Assembly: GCF_000719955.1 (NCBI RefSeq)
Contig: NZ_JOII01000008.1
Span: forward strand, 62,001-126,000
Length of the DNA stretch: 64,000 nucleotides
Direction: 5' to 3'
DNA from: Streptomyces albidoflavus
GTDB taxonomy: Bacteria; Actinomycetota; Actinomycetes; Streptomycetales; Streptomycetaceae
The first letter of the stretch is position 1. Every line of letters begins with the position of its first letter. The notes under the pieces are model-generated. The model had not been told where the DNA came from, searched no databases, and saw nothing but the letters and a program-made list of their open reading frames with translations. The position numbers were made by a program, and so were the translations under genes. Of the stretch, positions 18,238 through 27,505 are shown piece by piece.

Positions 18238-19517
18238 AGCGCGTCCCGCACGTCGGCAGGACGGCCGCCGCCGGCATCGGCGGCGTCCTCGCCCTCGGCC
18301 TCGGCTTCACCCTGGCCCTCGGTGCCTTCGCCGAGGCCGCGCCCAGCTTCGAGGGGACCGAGAACCTGCCGCTGCCCGGCGGCGCCGACCTCGGCTCCGA
18401 CCCGTACACGGTCACCGCCGAACTGGACGACGTCCTCAGCCTCGTCCCGCAGTCCGCGGTCAAGGTCAACGACGTCGCCGTCGGCCGCGTCACCCGCATC
18501 GAACTCGGCGGCGAGGACTGGGCGGCGCGGGTCACCATGAAGATCAACGGCAAGGTGCGGCTGCCCGCCGACGCCGGCGCCCGCCTGGAACAGTCCAGCC
18601 TCCTCGGCGAGAAGTACGTCCAGCTCGTCGCCCCCGCCGAGGAGACCGCCGCCGGGCGCCTCGGGGACGGCAGCGTCATCCCGGTGGCCCGCACCGGCCG
18701 CAACACCGAGGTCGAGGAGGTCTTCGGCGCCCTCTCGCTGCTCCTCAACGGCGGCGGCGTCAACCAGCTCAAGACCATCACCCAGGAACTCAACGCCGCC
18801 CTCGGCGGCCGCGAACCCGAGGTCCGCTCCATGCTGAAACGGGTGAACACACTGGTCACCACCTTGGACGAGAACCGCGACGCCATCACCGACGCCCTCG
18901 ACGGCGTCAACCGGCTCTCCAGCACCCTCGCCACCCGCAAGAAGGACGTCGGTACCGTCCTCACCGACCTCTCCCCGGGCCTGAAGACCCTGGAGAAGCA
19001 GCGGGGTTCGCTGCTGGCCATGCTCCGCTCGCTGGACACGCTCTCCGGCGTCGCCGTCGCCACCATCGACGCCAGCAAGGACGACATGGTCGCCGACCTC
19101 AAGGCGCTCGCCCCCACCCTCAAGGCCCTCGCCGACGCCGGCAGCGACCTGCCCGACTCGCTCCAGGTGCTGCTGACCTACCCGTTCACCGACGAGGTGC
19201 TCAGCGGCGTCAAGGGCGACTACCTCAACACCTATCTGCACCTCGCCGCCGCACCCGGCACCGTCGTCGTCCCGCCGCTCATTCCCGGCGAGCCGACGCC
19301 CACCGAGCCCCCGGCCCCGGGGGAGCCCGGCGCGGAGTCGCGGCGCGAGGCACCCGCGCCCGGGAAGAAGTCCCCCGCCAAGTCCGGGTCGCCGTCCGCG
19401 AAACCGTCCGGGTCCTCCTCCGGCTCCCCGCTGCCGCTGCCCTCCGTCACCGCCCCCGCGCCCACCGGCTCCCCGGCCGGCAGCGGCACCCCGACCGCCG
19501 GAGGTGAGACCCGGTGA
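18234..19517 (+). CDS. MCE-domain protein, position E, with Pro/Ser-rich tail
   Basis: A 427-residue Mce protein. The N-terminal hydrophobic segment is at about 10-36; the MCE domain is at 60-140 (the LDDVLSLVPQSAVKVNDVAVGRV form typical of position E). A helical domain follows and then a disordered Pro/Ser/Gly/Lys-rich tail of about 85 residues. In mycobacteria the E protein is a lipoprotein; here no Cys lipobox is visible after the hydrophobic segment, so it is probably membrane-anchored or cleaved instead. Start ATG 18234, overlapping the previous stop by four bases. Confidence 0.88.
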   Translation: MKRVPHVGRTAAAGIGGVLALGLGFTLALGAFAEAAPSFEGTENLPLPGGADLGSDPYTVTAELDDVLSLVPQSAVKVNDVAVGRVTRIELGGEDWAARVTMKINGKVRLPADAGARLEQSSLLGEKYVQLVAPAEETAAGRLGDGSVIPVARTGRNTEVEEVFGALSLLLNGGGVNQLKTITQELNAALGGREPEVRSMLKRVNTLVTTLDENRDAITDALDGVNRLSSTLATRKKDVGTVLTDLSPGLKTLEKQRGSLLAMLRSLDTLSGVAVATIDASKDDMVADLKALAPTLKALADAGSDLPDSLQVLLTYPFTDEVLSGVKGDYLNTYLHLAAAPGTVVVPPLIPGEPTPTEPPAPGEPGAESRREAPAPGKKSPAKSGSPSAKPSGSSSGSPLPLPSVTAPAPTGSPAGSGTPTAGGETR

Positions 19518-20788
19518 TCACCCTCGCCGTACGGCTGAAGAACCTCGCGTTCCTGATCATCGCCGTCCTCGTCCTCTCCTTCCTCGGCATCCGCTACGCC
19601 GACCTCGGCCGCTTCGCCGGCGTCGCCGACCACTACACGGTGACGGTCCAACTGCCCCGCACCGGCGGCCTGTTCACCCATTCCGACGTCACCTACCGGG
19701 GCGTCTCGGTCGGCCGGGTCGGACCCATCGGCCTCACCGGGGACGGGGTCAGCGCCGAACTGCGGATCAAGAAGTCGGCGCCGCGCATCCCCGCCGACAC
19801 CGAGGCGGTCGTCGCCTCGCTCTCCGCCGTCGGCGAGCAGTACATCGACCTGCGCCCGGCGAGCGACGGCGGCCCCTACCTCGCCGACGGCGCCCGCATC
19901 GAACAGGCCGACACCCAGGTGCCCGCGCCCGTCACCGATGTCCTCACCAGCATGAACGACCTCACCAACTCGGTGCCGCTGGATTCCCTGCGCACCGTCG
20001 TGGACGAGTTCGGCCTCGCCTTCGAGGGCCGCGGCGACGACCTCCAGGCCCTCCTGGACAACGGCAGCGCCTTCGTCCAGGCCGCCGACCGCAACCTGCC
20101 CGCCACCACCCGCCTCATCCAGGACGGCGAGACCGTGCTGCGCACCCAGGCCGAGGAGGGCGAGGCCATCCGCGACTTCGCCACCGGCGCCGAGGAACTC
20201 GCCCGCGAACTCAAGAGCTCCGACGCCGACCTGCGCCGCCTCATCACCGTCACCCCCGACGCCGCCACCCAGGTCAGCGGCGTCCTGCGCGACCTCGACC
20301 CGAGCCTCGGCGTGGTCCTCGCCAACCTGCTGACCACCTCCGAGGTGGCCGTCACCCGCCAGCGCGGCACCGAGGAACTGCTCGTGAAGTACCCGGCCGC
20401 CGTCGCCGCCGGAGCCACCGCCGTCGACGGAGGAAAGGTCAACTTCGGCATGGCCGTCACCTTCTTCAAGCCCCTGCCCTGCACCACCGGCTACGGCGGC
20501 ACCCGCTACCGCAACGGCCTCGACCTCGGCACCGCCCCGCCGCTCAACACCGGCGCCGCCTGCACCGCCCCCGCCTCCTCCGGCAAGAACGTGCGCGGCT
20601 CCGGCAACGCCCCGAAGGGCGGCCCCGTCCCCACCCCGGCCAAGCCCGGCTCCCTGCCCTCGGGCAGCGCCGCCGCCTCCGGCACCCCGGCCGCCCTCCC
20701 CGGCGCCCTGGCCCTGCCCGGTCAGCGCGGCGACGCCCCCGCCGGCCTGAGCGGACTGCTCGGCCCCGACGCCGGGAGCGGGCGATGA
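19514..20788 (+). CDS. MCE-domain protein, position F
   Basis: A 424-residue Mce protein, last of the set of six. Its membrane segment lies unusually close to the start (about 6-24), followed by an MCE domain at 38-112 (GGLFTHSDVTYRGVSVGRVGPIGL) and a helical domain to about 300. The FGMAVTFFKPLPCTTGYGGTRYRNG segment and a long Ala/Gly/Pro tail close the protein. The start is a GTG inside the previous stop (GTGA). Confidence 0.9.
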   Translation: MITLAVRLKNLAFLIIAVLVLSFLGIRYADLGRFAGVADHYTVTVQLPRTGGLFTHSDVTYRGVSVGRVGPIGLTGDGVSAELRIKKSAPRIPADTEAVVASLSAVGEQYIDLRPASDGGPYLADGARIEQADTQVPAPVTDVLTSMNDLTNSVPLDSLRTVVDEFGLAFEGRGDDLQALLDNGSAFVQAADRNLPATTRLIQDGETVLRTQAEEGEAIRDFATGAEELARELKSSDADLRRLITVTPDAATQVSGVLRDLDPSLGVVLANLLTTSEVAVTRQRGTEELLVKYPAAVAAGATAVDGGKVNFGMAVTFFKPLPCTTGYGGTRYRNGLDLGTAPPLNTGAACTAPASSGKNVRGSGNAPKGGPVPTPAKPGSLPSGSAAASGTPAALPGALALPGQRGDAPAGLSGLLGPDAGSGR

Positions 20789-21330
20789 GGCGGGGCCAGG
20801 TGATCACCCGGGTGGGGCTCGCCGTGGCCGCGCTGTTCTGCGGCGCCGGCGCCTGGACGTACGCCGACGCCCGGACCGACGACGGGCTCGCCCACAGCCG
20901 CGAGCGGGACGCGGCCCTCGACGCCGGGCGCCACTCGCTCGCCGTCCTCTCCACCCTCGACGCCTCCACCCGCGAGAGCGCCGAACGGTCCATCCGCGGC
21001 TGGCGGGACGCCGCCACCGGGCCGCTCCGCACCGAACTGGCCCGCACCGAGGCCGAGGCGGGCGCCTCGGCGCGCGGCACCGTCACCGAGGCCGCCGTCA
21101 CCGCGCTGGACACCCGCGCGGGCACCGCCAAGCTCATCGCCACCGTCCGCGTCCAGGTCACCCCCGAGGGCGCCAAGGCGAGAACCACCGACCGCAAACG
21201 CCTGGAGGCCGTGCTCTCCCGCACCGACGACGGCACCTGGAAGGTCCGGGCCCTCAGCGCCGTCCCCGTCGCGGACCAGGCGGACGGGGCCGAGGACGCC
21301 GAGGACCCCGATGACGAGGGGAAGCGCTGA
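20785..21330 (+). CDS. Mce-associated membrane protein 1
   Basis: A 181-residue protein with one N-terminal membrane segment (about 9-25) and an extracytoplasmic alpha/beta domain with repeated Thr/Ala/Asp wording (ERDAALDAGRHSLAVLSTLDAS, then TKLIATVRVQVTPEG-like strands). It fits the Mce-associated (Mas) proteins encoded after mceF in mycobacteria, which have an NTF2-like domain and stabilise the complex. It overlaps mceF by four bases. The protein from 22004 is clearly a paralogue (RDAAL...G...NLNTLD). Confidence 0.82.
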   Translation: MRRGQVITRVGLAVAALFCGAGAWTYADARTDDGLAHSRERDAALDAGRHSLAVLSTLDASTRESAERSIRGWRDAATGPLRTELARTEAEAGASARGTVTEAAVTALDTRAGTAKLIATVRVQVTPEGAKARTTDRKRLEAVLSRTDDGTWKVRALSAVPVADQADGAEDAEDPDDEGKR

Positions 21331-21977
21331 TGGGACCATTGCTGAGGAAGGCCGACGCCGAGACCGCCGCCCCGGACGAGACCCCGGAGCCGGCCCCCGA
21401 GGAGACCCCGGACGCCACCGGGGAACAGGCCGAGGCTCCCGACGGGCCCGACGGGACGGACACCACCGGCCCCGTACGCCCCCGGTGGCGCCGATGGGCC
21501 CCCGCCGCCCTCGCCGCGATCCTGGTCCTCGCCGGTGGCGGCTTCTTCTACGGCGCCCACCAGCTGCGGACCACCCCCTCGGCCGAGAACCGCGCCCTCA
21601 CCGACACCGAGGCCACCACCCAGGTCGGCGGCGAGGTCTCCGGCGGACTCGCGCGGATCTTCTCGTACACCCCGGGCGGCACGGCGGCCACCGAACGCTC
21701 CGCCCGCACCGTCCTCGCCGGGAAGGCCGCCCGGCAGTACGAGGACCTCTTCGACCAGGTCCGCGAGAGTCTCGCCGAGCAGCGGCTCACCCTCACCACG
21801 CAGGCCGTACGGACCGGCGTCGTCGAGCTGACCGGCGACCGGGCCCGGCTGCTGGTCTTCCTCGACCAGACCTCGCACCGGGCCAAGGGCGACCCCGCCA
21901 CCGCCGCCGCCCAGCTGACCGTCACCGCCCGGCTCACCGACGGCCGCTGGCGCATCACCGACCTCACCACGCGCTGA
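21330..21977 (+). CDS. Mce-associated membrane protein 2
   Basis: A 215-residue protein: an acidic, Pro/Glu-rich cytoplasmic N-terminus (about 1-55), one membrane segment (about 57-77) and an extracytoplasmic NTF2-like domain. The GGLARIFSYTP and LTGDRARLLVFLDQTSHR segments recur in the protein from 22594 (AVAALFSYDH, VDGDRARVLVYADQSS), so the four Mas genes form two alternating pairs of paralogues. The ATG shares its A with the previous stop (TGATG). Confidence 0.82.
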   Translation: MGPLLRKADAETAAPDETPEPAPEETPDATGEQAEAPDGPDGTDTTGPVRPRWRRWAPAALAAILVLAGGGFFYGAHQLRTTPSAENRALTDTEATTQVGGEVSGGLARIFSYTPGGTAATERSARTVLAGKAARQYEDLFDQVRESLAEQRLTLTTQAVRTGVVELTGDRARLLVFLDQTSHRAKGDPATAAAQLTVTARLTDGRWRITDLTTR

Positions 21978-22003
21978 CCCCGCACCGCAGAACGGGAGCA
22001 CCC

Positions 22004-22549
22004 ATGACCAGCAAGCTCCGCGCCGCCCCCCGCACGGCCCGCCCCCTCCTCGTGGCGGCGCTCGTCCTCACCCTGCTCGCGGGCGGCTTCGCGGTGTGCG
22101 GCGGCTGGGCCTGGTACGCCGCCGCCCACGACGACACCGCCGCCTACGCCGGGCAGCGCGACGCCGCGCTCGCCGCGGGGGAGCAGGCGGTGCAGAACCT
22201 CAACACCCTCGACCACCGCGAGGTCGACCGGGGCCTGGACCTGTGGGAGTCCTCCACCACCGGCGAACTGCACGAGCAACTCGCCGAAGGACGAGAGGAG
22301 TTCACCGCCCAGGTGAAGGGCGCCAAGACCGTCACCACCGCCAAGGTGCTCTCCGCCGCCGTCACCGAACTGGACGACCGCGCCGGCCGCGCCAGGGTCC
22401 TCGTCGCCCTCCGCGTCACCGTCAAGGCCCCCGGCGCCGAGAAGACCGACAAGGACAGCCGCATGCTCGGCGAACTCACCCGCACCGGTGGCGGGTGGAA
22501 GCTCAGCGCCCTGGGCCAGGCACCCGTGGGCGGCACCCCGGCCGGCTGA
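22004..22549 (+). CDS. Mce-associated membrane protein 3 (paralogue of 1)
   Basis: A 181-residue protein of the same length and layout as the first Mas protein: membrane segment at about 13-35, then RDAALAAGEQAVQNLNTLDHREV and TAKVLSAAVTELDDRAGRARVLVALRVTV. It starts at the ATG at 22004, preceded by GAACGGGAGCA, 26 bases after the previous gene. The likely role is extracytoplasmic support of the Mce complex; no catalytic residues are apparent. Confidence 0.82.
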   Translation: MTSKLRAAPRTARPLLVAALVLTLLAGGFAVCGGWAWYAAAHDDTAAYAGQRDAALAAGEQAVQNLNTLDHREVDRGLDLWESSTTGELHEQLAEGREEFTAQVKGAKTVTTAKVLSAAVTELDDRAGRARVLVALRVTVKAPGAEKTDKDSRMLGELTRTGGGWKLSALGQAPVGGTPAG

Positions 22550-22593
22550 CCCGGCCCGTACCGCGCCCGCCGCCCGCACCGGAGAGGACCCGC

Positions 22594-23325
22594 ATGTCGA
22601 CCACCCGCCACCTCATCAACAGCCGGCGCCGCCGCCAGGCCCGCGACCCGCAGCCGCCCGCCGCCACGCCGCGCACCGGCGTGGCCCTGCTGCCGCCCGA
22701 GCCCGCCGGCACGGCCGGGGAACCGGAGAACGCCCCCGGCCCGGAGCCGGAGGCACCCGAGCCCGAGCCCGCGCCCGCCCCGGCCCGCCGGCGCCGCCCC
22801 GGTGCCCTCGCCGTGCTCTGCCTCCTCACCCTCCTGCTCGGCGGCTTCGCCGGCTGGGCCCACGCACGGGCCGCCTCCCTCACCGGCGACCCGGCCCGGC
22901 AGAACACCGCCCTCACCGACCTCGCCCGCACCAGCGAGATCAAGGGCCAGACCGGCCGCGCCGTCGCCGCCCTCTTCTCCTACGACCACGCCGACCCGGA
23001 CGCCTTCGACCGCGCGGCCGGGACCCTGCTCACCGGCAAGGCCGTCGACCAGCACGCCGCCCTCCTCGGCGAGGTCGCCGAACGGGCCGACGAGCAGAAG
23101 GCCGTCATCACCACCACCGTCACCGACAGCGCCGTCGAACGCGTCGACGGCGACCGCGCCCGGGTCCTCGTCTACGCCGACCAGAGCAGCGTCAGCACCG
23201 CCGGCGGCAAGAAGAAGGACGAGGCCCAGGACGAAGGGGTCTACGCGGGCGCCATGTTCGCCGTCGACGTCGTCCTGCGCGACGGGCGCTGGCTCGTCAG
23301 CTCCCTCGACACCTTCGGCCGCTGA
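22594..23325 (+). CDS. Mce-associated membrane protein 4 (paralogue of 2)
   Basis: A 243-residue protein with a long Arg-, Pro- and Glu-rich N-terminal cytoplasmic region (1-68), one membrane segment (about 69-88) and an NTF2-like outer domain ending in FAVDVVLRDGRWLVSSLDTFGR. It is a paralogue of the second Mas protein, with a longer charged leader. The ATG follows GGAGAGGACC. It is the last Mas gene before the lytic transglycosylase. Confidence 0.82.
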   Translation: MSTTRHLINSRRRRQARDPQPPAATPRTGVALLPPEPAGTAGEPENAPGPEPEAPEPEPAPAPARRRRPGALAVLCLLTLLLGGFAGWAHARAASLTGDPARQNTALTDLARTSEIKGQTGRAVAALFSYDHADPDAFDRAAGTLLTGKAVDQHAALLGEVAERADEQKAVITTTVTDSAVERVDGDRARVLVYADQSSVSTAGGKKKDEAQDEGVYAGAMFAVDVVLRDGRWLVSSLDTFGR

Positions 23326-23360
23326 CCCGCCCCGGACCACGACCGACAGGAGTGAGAGCG

Positions 23361-24587
23361 ATGTCCGCACCCCGCGCACGACGCCTGCCCACGCGCACCC
23401 GCAAGGGGCTGCGCGCCAGCGCCGTGGCCGTCGCCGCCATGGCCCTGCTCACCGCCTCCCAGGCCCCCGGCCTCCTCCCCGAGGCGGTCGGCGACACCCC
23501 GGCCGACGAGGAACGCGCCGCCTACAGCGCCCCGCCGCCCGCCGTCGACCCGCCCGGCGACGACGCGTACCACACCGAACTCCCGCCGCTGAAGGGCGCG
23601 AAGGCCGGCAAGGGCTCCCCGGGCCCCAACCCGCCCGCCACGCTGATCCGCGCCCAGTCCGGCATCCCGGCCACCGTGCTGCGGGCCTACCGGAACGCCG
23701 AGCGCAGGGTGGCCGGGAGCGACCCCGGATGCCGGCTGAGCTGGGAACTCCTCGCCGCCATCGGCAAGGTGGAGTCCGGGCACGCCCGGGGCGGCGCGGT
23801 CGACGCCGACGGCACCACCCGGGGCCGGATCACCGGCCCGGCCCTCGACGGCAACGGCTTCGCCCTGATCCGGGACACCGACGGCGGCGTCCACGACGGG
23901 GACACGGTCTACGACCGGGCGGTCGGGCCGATGCAGTTCCTGCCCTCCACCTGGGCCCGCTGGGGCGCCGACGGCAACGGCGACGGCCGCAGCGACCCCA
24001 ACAACATCCACGACGCGGCCCTCGCCGCCGGTCACTACCTCTGCGCCGGCACCCGCGACCTCGGCCGCCCGGCCGACCTGGACCGCGCCATCCTCAGCTA
24101 CAACTACTCCCAGGACTACCTGCGGCTGGTCCGCCACTGGATGGAGTTCTACCGGGGCGGCGTGCACACCGTCCCCGACGGCGAGGGCACCGTCCCCACC
24201 AGCCCGGGCCCGGGCGGCAAGACCCCCGCCACCCGCCCCGTCGGCGACGACGGCGACGGGGACGGCGGCATCATCGTCGGCCCCGACCCGGGCGACGACA
24301 GGCCTGGCAAGCCCAAGCCCGACCCGACCAAGCCCGGCAAGCCGTCCCCCTCTCCGAAGCCGCCCACCATCCCGGACCCCTCGCCCGGCCCCTCCGAGCC
24401 CCCGTCCGAGTCCCCGGACCCCTCACCAGGCCCCTCGGACCCGGGCACCCCGACCGACCCGGGTACGCCCACGCCGCCCGAGGAGTGCGAGAGCCCGAGC
24501 CCCACCCCCGACCCGGACGAGAGCACTGGCCCGAGCCCGTCCCCGTCCCCGACCGACCCGGCGTGCGAGGAGCCGGCCGAGGACTGA
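23361..24587 (+). CDS. Secreted lytic transglycosylase ending the mce operon
   Basis: A 408-residue exported murein hydrolase. A Sec signal covers about residues 1-40. The goose-lysozyme/SLT-like domain at about 100-275 has the catalytic Glu (IGKVESGHARGG, E138), the YDRAVGPMQFLPSTWARWG motif and an NIHDAALAAGHYLC segment. The last 120 residues are a low-complexity Pro/Ser/Asp/Gly tail with PSPGPS and DPGTPT units, probably a wall-spanning spacer. It cleaves the glycan strand of peptidoglycan. It starts 35 bases after the Mas genes on the same strand, so it is probably co-transcribed and may open wall space for the Mce assembly. Confidence 0.88.
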   Translation: MSAPRARRLPTRTRKGLRASAVAVAAMALLTASQAPGLLPEAVGDTPADEERAAYSAPPPAVDPPGDDAYHTELPPLKGAKAGKGSPGPNPPATLIRAQSGIPATVLRAYRNAERRVAGSDPGCRLSWELLAAIGKVESGHARGGAVDADGTTRGRITGPALDGNGFALIRDTDGGVHDGDTVYDRAVGPMQFLPSTWARWGADGNGDGRSDPNNIHDAALAAGHYLCAGTRDLGRPADLDRAILSYNYSQDYLRLVRHWMEFYRGGVHTVPDGEGTVPTSPGPGGKTPATRPVGDDGDGDGGIIVGPDPGDDRPGKPKPDPTKPGKPSPSPKPPTIPDPSPGPSEPPSESPDPSPGPSDPGTPTDPGTPTPPEECESPSPTPDPDESTGPSPSPSPTDPACEEPAED

Positions 24588-24607
24588 GCCCCGCGCGGCC
24601 CGCGCCC

Positions 24608-25441
24608 TCACAGCACCTCCAGCGGCACCTTCCGCTCCGGCGGCGGGAAGGCCCGGTCCAGCGCGGCCAGGTCGTCGGCGGAGAGGCGCAGGGAGCGGGC
24701 CGCCGCGTTCTCCTCGACGTGGGCGCGCGAACCCGCCTTCGGGATGGCGATCACGTCCTCGTGACGCAGCACCCAGGCCAGCGCGACCTGCGCCGGCGTC
24801 GCCCCGTGCGCCTCGGCCACCTCGCCGAGCGCCGCGTGGCCGAGCAGCCGCCCCTGCTCCACCGGCGAGTACGCCATGAGCGGCACCGCCAGTTCTCGGC
24901 AGCGGGGGATCAGGTCGTACTCGGGGCCGCGCCGGGTCAGGTTGTAGAGGATCTGGTCGGTGTCGGGGTGGGCGGCGGCCGGCAGGTCGGCGAGGTCGTC
25001 GGCGTCCAGGTTGCTCACGCCCCAGGCGCCGATCGTGCCCTGGGCCACCAGCCCCTCCAGCGCCTCCACGGTCTCCTCCAGCGGGACGGGGCCGCGCCAG
25101 TGCAGCAGGTAGAGGTCGAGCCGGTCGGTGCCCAGCCGCCGCAGGCTCGCGTGGCAGGCGGCGACGGTGCCGCGGGCATCGGCGTGGGACGGCAGCACCT
25201 TGCTGACCAGGAACACGTCGTCCCGCCGCCCCCGCACGGCCTCGCCGACCAGCTCCTCGGCGCGCCCGCTGCCGTACATCTCGGCGGTGTCGATCAGCGT
25301 CAGGCCCAGGTCGATCCCGCGCCGCAGCGCGGCGATCTCCTCGGCGCGGCGCTCCGGGTCGTCGCCCATGTGCCAGGTCCCCTGCCCGAGCGCGGGCACC
25401 ACCGCCCCGGAGGGAAGGGTCACGGTCCTGCTGGTCGTCAT
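24608..25441 (-). CDS. Aldo/keto reductase
   Basis: A 277-residue NADPH-dependent reductase with the TIM-barrel AKR layout: GTWHMGD near the start, the catalytic Asp/Tyr in LIDTAEMYGSGRAEELVGEAV, the Lys in FLVSKVLPSHA and the His in LYLLHWRG; the C-terminal half contains AIPKAGSRAHVEENAAA, the cofactor-phosphate-binding loop. The substrate is unknown. It converges on the mce operon with only 20 bases between stops. The MFS gene upstream on the same strand is 64 bases away. Confidence 0.9.
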   Translation of the reverse strand: MTTSRTVTLPSGAVVPALGQGTWHMGDDPERRAEEIAALRRGIDLGLTLIDTAEMYGSGRAEELVGEAVRGRRDDVFLVSKVLPSHADARGTVAACHASLRRLGTDRLDLYLLHWRGPVPLEETVEALEGLVAQGTIGAWGVSNLDADDLADLPAAAHPDTDQILYNLTRRGPEYDLIPRCRELAVPLMAYSPVEQGRLLGHAALGEVAEAHGATPAQVALAWVLRHEDVIAIPKAGSRAHVEENAAARSLRLSADDLAALDRAFPPPERKVPLEVL

Positions 25442-25505
25442 CGTGCGTCTCCTTACGTGGCTGTGGCCCGGGCCGGGCCGGTCGTACGGGAAGGCCGGGG
25501 CGCGG

Positions 25506-26723
25506 TCAGGCGCCGGTGCGCGGGCGGCGGGGCACGGCCCGCAGTAGCCAGACCCCGATGGAGCCGGCCAGGACCATCGCGCAGGCGCTGAAGACCAGCC
25601 CCGCGTCCCGTAGCCCGAGGGCGAGCGAGAGCGCGCCCACGCCGACCACGGGCAGCGAGATCCCGAGGTAGGCGACGACGAAGAAGGCCGAGGTGGTCTC
25701 CCCGCGCCGGTCGGCCGGGGCCCGCGCGCTGACCGCGCTGAGCCCCGCGCGGAACAGCAGCCCCTGGCCCACCCCGGCCACCACCGCGCCCGCCACCAGC
25801 AGCGGCAGCGAGGCGGCGAGCAGCGAGCCGCCGATCGCCGCCAGCCCCGCCACCAGCACGAAGCATCCCAGCGGCAGCGCCCGTTCGGCCGGGACGCCGC
25901 CCAGGGACGCCTGCCCCACCGTGGAGGAGGCGAACGTCAGGAAGACGACGAGGCCGGAGACGGCCAGGTTGTGCACGCCGAGCGTCTGGGCCATGAAGCT
26001 CGGCGCGACCGAGGTGAAGAGCCCGAACATGGCGAACCCGGCGAAGGCCGCCAGCGCCGCCGGGACGAAGACCGACCGCGTCTCGGCGGGCACCGAGGGA
26101 CGCCGGGGCCGCAGCGCCGGACGGGGCCCGGCGTGCCGCACGGTCTCCGGCAGCACCAGGGTGAGGCAGGTGGCCACCGCCACCAGCCCCAGATGGACCA
26201 GGTACGGCAGCCGCAGCGGCCAGGGGGCGTACTCGGCGAGGAGCCCGGCGAGCAGCGGCCCGCAGCCGAGCCCCAGCATGTTGGCGGCGGTCGCCGCGAA
26301 CGAGGCGCGGCCCCGGCGGTGGCGGGGCGCCAGCTCCATCACCGCCACCGTCGCCGTACCGGTGAAGAGCCCGGCGGAGAACCCGGAGAGCACCCGCCCG
26401 GCGAAGAGCAGCGGCAGCCCGCCCTCGAAGAGGAAGCAGAGCGCGCTGGCGGCCGCGCACCCGAGCCCCGCCAGCAGCACCGGCCGCCGCCCCAGCACGT
26501 CCGAGACCCCGCCGGCCACCGTCAGCACCGCGATCACCCCGGCGGCGTACACCGCGAAGATCACCGTCACCATCAGCGAGGAGAAACCGATCTCCTCCTG
26601 GTACAGCCCGTAGAGCGGCGTCGGCAGCGTCGTCCCCACCATGACGACGGCGAAGACGTACGCGGCCGCCGCGTACGGCCAGGAACGGGGACGGTCCGCC
26701 GGGTCCCGCTGATCGTTGGTCAC
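25506..26723 (-). CDS. MFS transporter
   Basis: A 405-residue major facilitator with 12 predicted membrane segments. The family A-motif appears as GGVSDVLGRRPVLLAG near residue 70. An early FAVVMVGTTLPTPLYGLYQ segment is typical of drug-efflux-like (DHA1/YfcJ-like) members. The last residues are cationic (RAVPRRPRTGA). It may share a transcript with the aldo/keto reductase. The substrate cannot be deduced. Confidence 0.88.
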   Translation of the reverse strand: MTNDQRDPADRPRSWPYAAAAYVFAVVMVGTTLPTPLYGLYQEEIGFSSLMVTVIFAVYAAGVIAVLTVAGGVSDVLGRRPVLLAGLGCAAASALCFLFEGGLPLLFAGRVLSGFSAGLFTGTATVAVMELAPRHRRGRASFAATAANMLGLGCGPLLAGLLAEYAPWPLRLPYLVHLGLVAVATCLTLVLPETVRHAGPRPALRPRRPSVPAETRSVFVPAALAAFAGFAMFGLFTSVAPSFMAQTLGVHNLAVSGLVVFLTFASSTVGQASLGGVPAERALPLGCFVLVAGLAAIGGSLLAASLPLLVAGAVVAGVGQGLLFRAGLSAVSARAPADRRGETTSAFFVVAYLGISLPVVGVGALSLALGLRDAGLVFSACAMVLAGSIGVWLLRAVPRRPRTGA

Positions 26724-26936
26724 AGCGGCACCTTAGGAACTCGGCTTCCCCGGTGGCGGGACCCCGGGAAGGACGGGCGGGGCGGGCCTGCACATCCGGG
26801 GCCGCCGCCGCCCGGGTTGTGGCGAGCTTTCCCCTCATCAGGTGAAGACTCCGGCGCAGCACCCCACCGGTGCGGCGGACCACCGGATAGTGGCGAGGCC
26901 GCCCGCCCCGGGCGGCCGCGACGAAAGGTGACGGCC

Positions 26937-27470
26937 ATGCGCATCGAGGCGACCCACCGGGTCCAGCTCGTCTTCTCCCTGCTCGACGCCGACGGCAACG
27001 GCGTGCTGGAGGCCAGGGACTTCGACCTCATGGCGGGCCGCGTCGTCGCGGCGGCCCCCGACTCCGACGAGGCGGCGCACGGCGCGATGCGCGACGCCTT
27101 CCTTCGGTACTGGACCACCCTCGCCGCCGAGCTCGACGCCGACGGCGACGGCCGGATCACCTTCGAGGAGTACACCGCCTGCGTACTCTCCCCCGAGCGG
27201 TTCGACGCCACCGTCGACGCCTTCGCCCGCGCCCTGGCCGCCCTCGGCGACCCGGCGGGCGAGGGCCAGGTGGCCCGCCCGGCCTTCGTCGCCCTGATGA
27301 CCGCGATCGGCTTCGGCCGCGCCAACATCGACGCCCTCTTCGACGCCTTCGGCCCCACGCCCGAGGACCGGATCGCCGTCGCCACCTGGGTCGAGGGGAT
27401 CAAGGACTACTACGCGCCGGACAAGGCGGGCATCCCCGGCGACCACCTCGTCGACACCGCGGCCGTCTGA
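26937..27470 (+). CDS. EF-hand calcium-binding protein, calerythrin-like
   Basis: A 177-residue cytoplasmic protein of the actinobacterial calerythrin type; calerythrin itself is about this length. Two canonical EF-hand loops are visible: DADGNGVLEARD at 17-28 and DADGDGRITFEE at 67-78. Two further helix pairs, near 105-120 and 140-150, have degenerate loops (GDPAGEGQ; FGPTPEDR). It likely buffers or senses Ca2+. The ATG at 26937 follows GAAAGGTGACGG. The next gene starts 35 bases downstream and is probably co-transcribed, an uncommon pairing. Confidence 0.85.
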   Translation: MRIEATHRVQLVFSLLDADGNGVLEARDFDLMAGRVVAAAPDSDEAAHGAMRDAFLRYWTTLAAELDADGDGRITFEEYTACVLSPERFDATVDAFARALAALGDPAGEGQVARPAFVALMTAIGFGRANIDALFDAFGPTPEDRIAVATWVEGIKDYYAPDKAGIPGDHLVDTAAV

Positions 27471-27505
27471 CCCGGCCGCCACAGCAGAGGGAAGGGGACA
27501 CCGCC

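Noticed and set aside
24340..24587. Repetitive Pro/Ser/Asp codons that look like a DNA repeat array
   Set aside because: This is the low-complexity tail of the lytic transglycosylase, not a CRISPR or satellite array; units vary in length and sequence.
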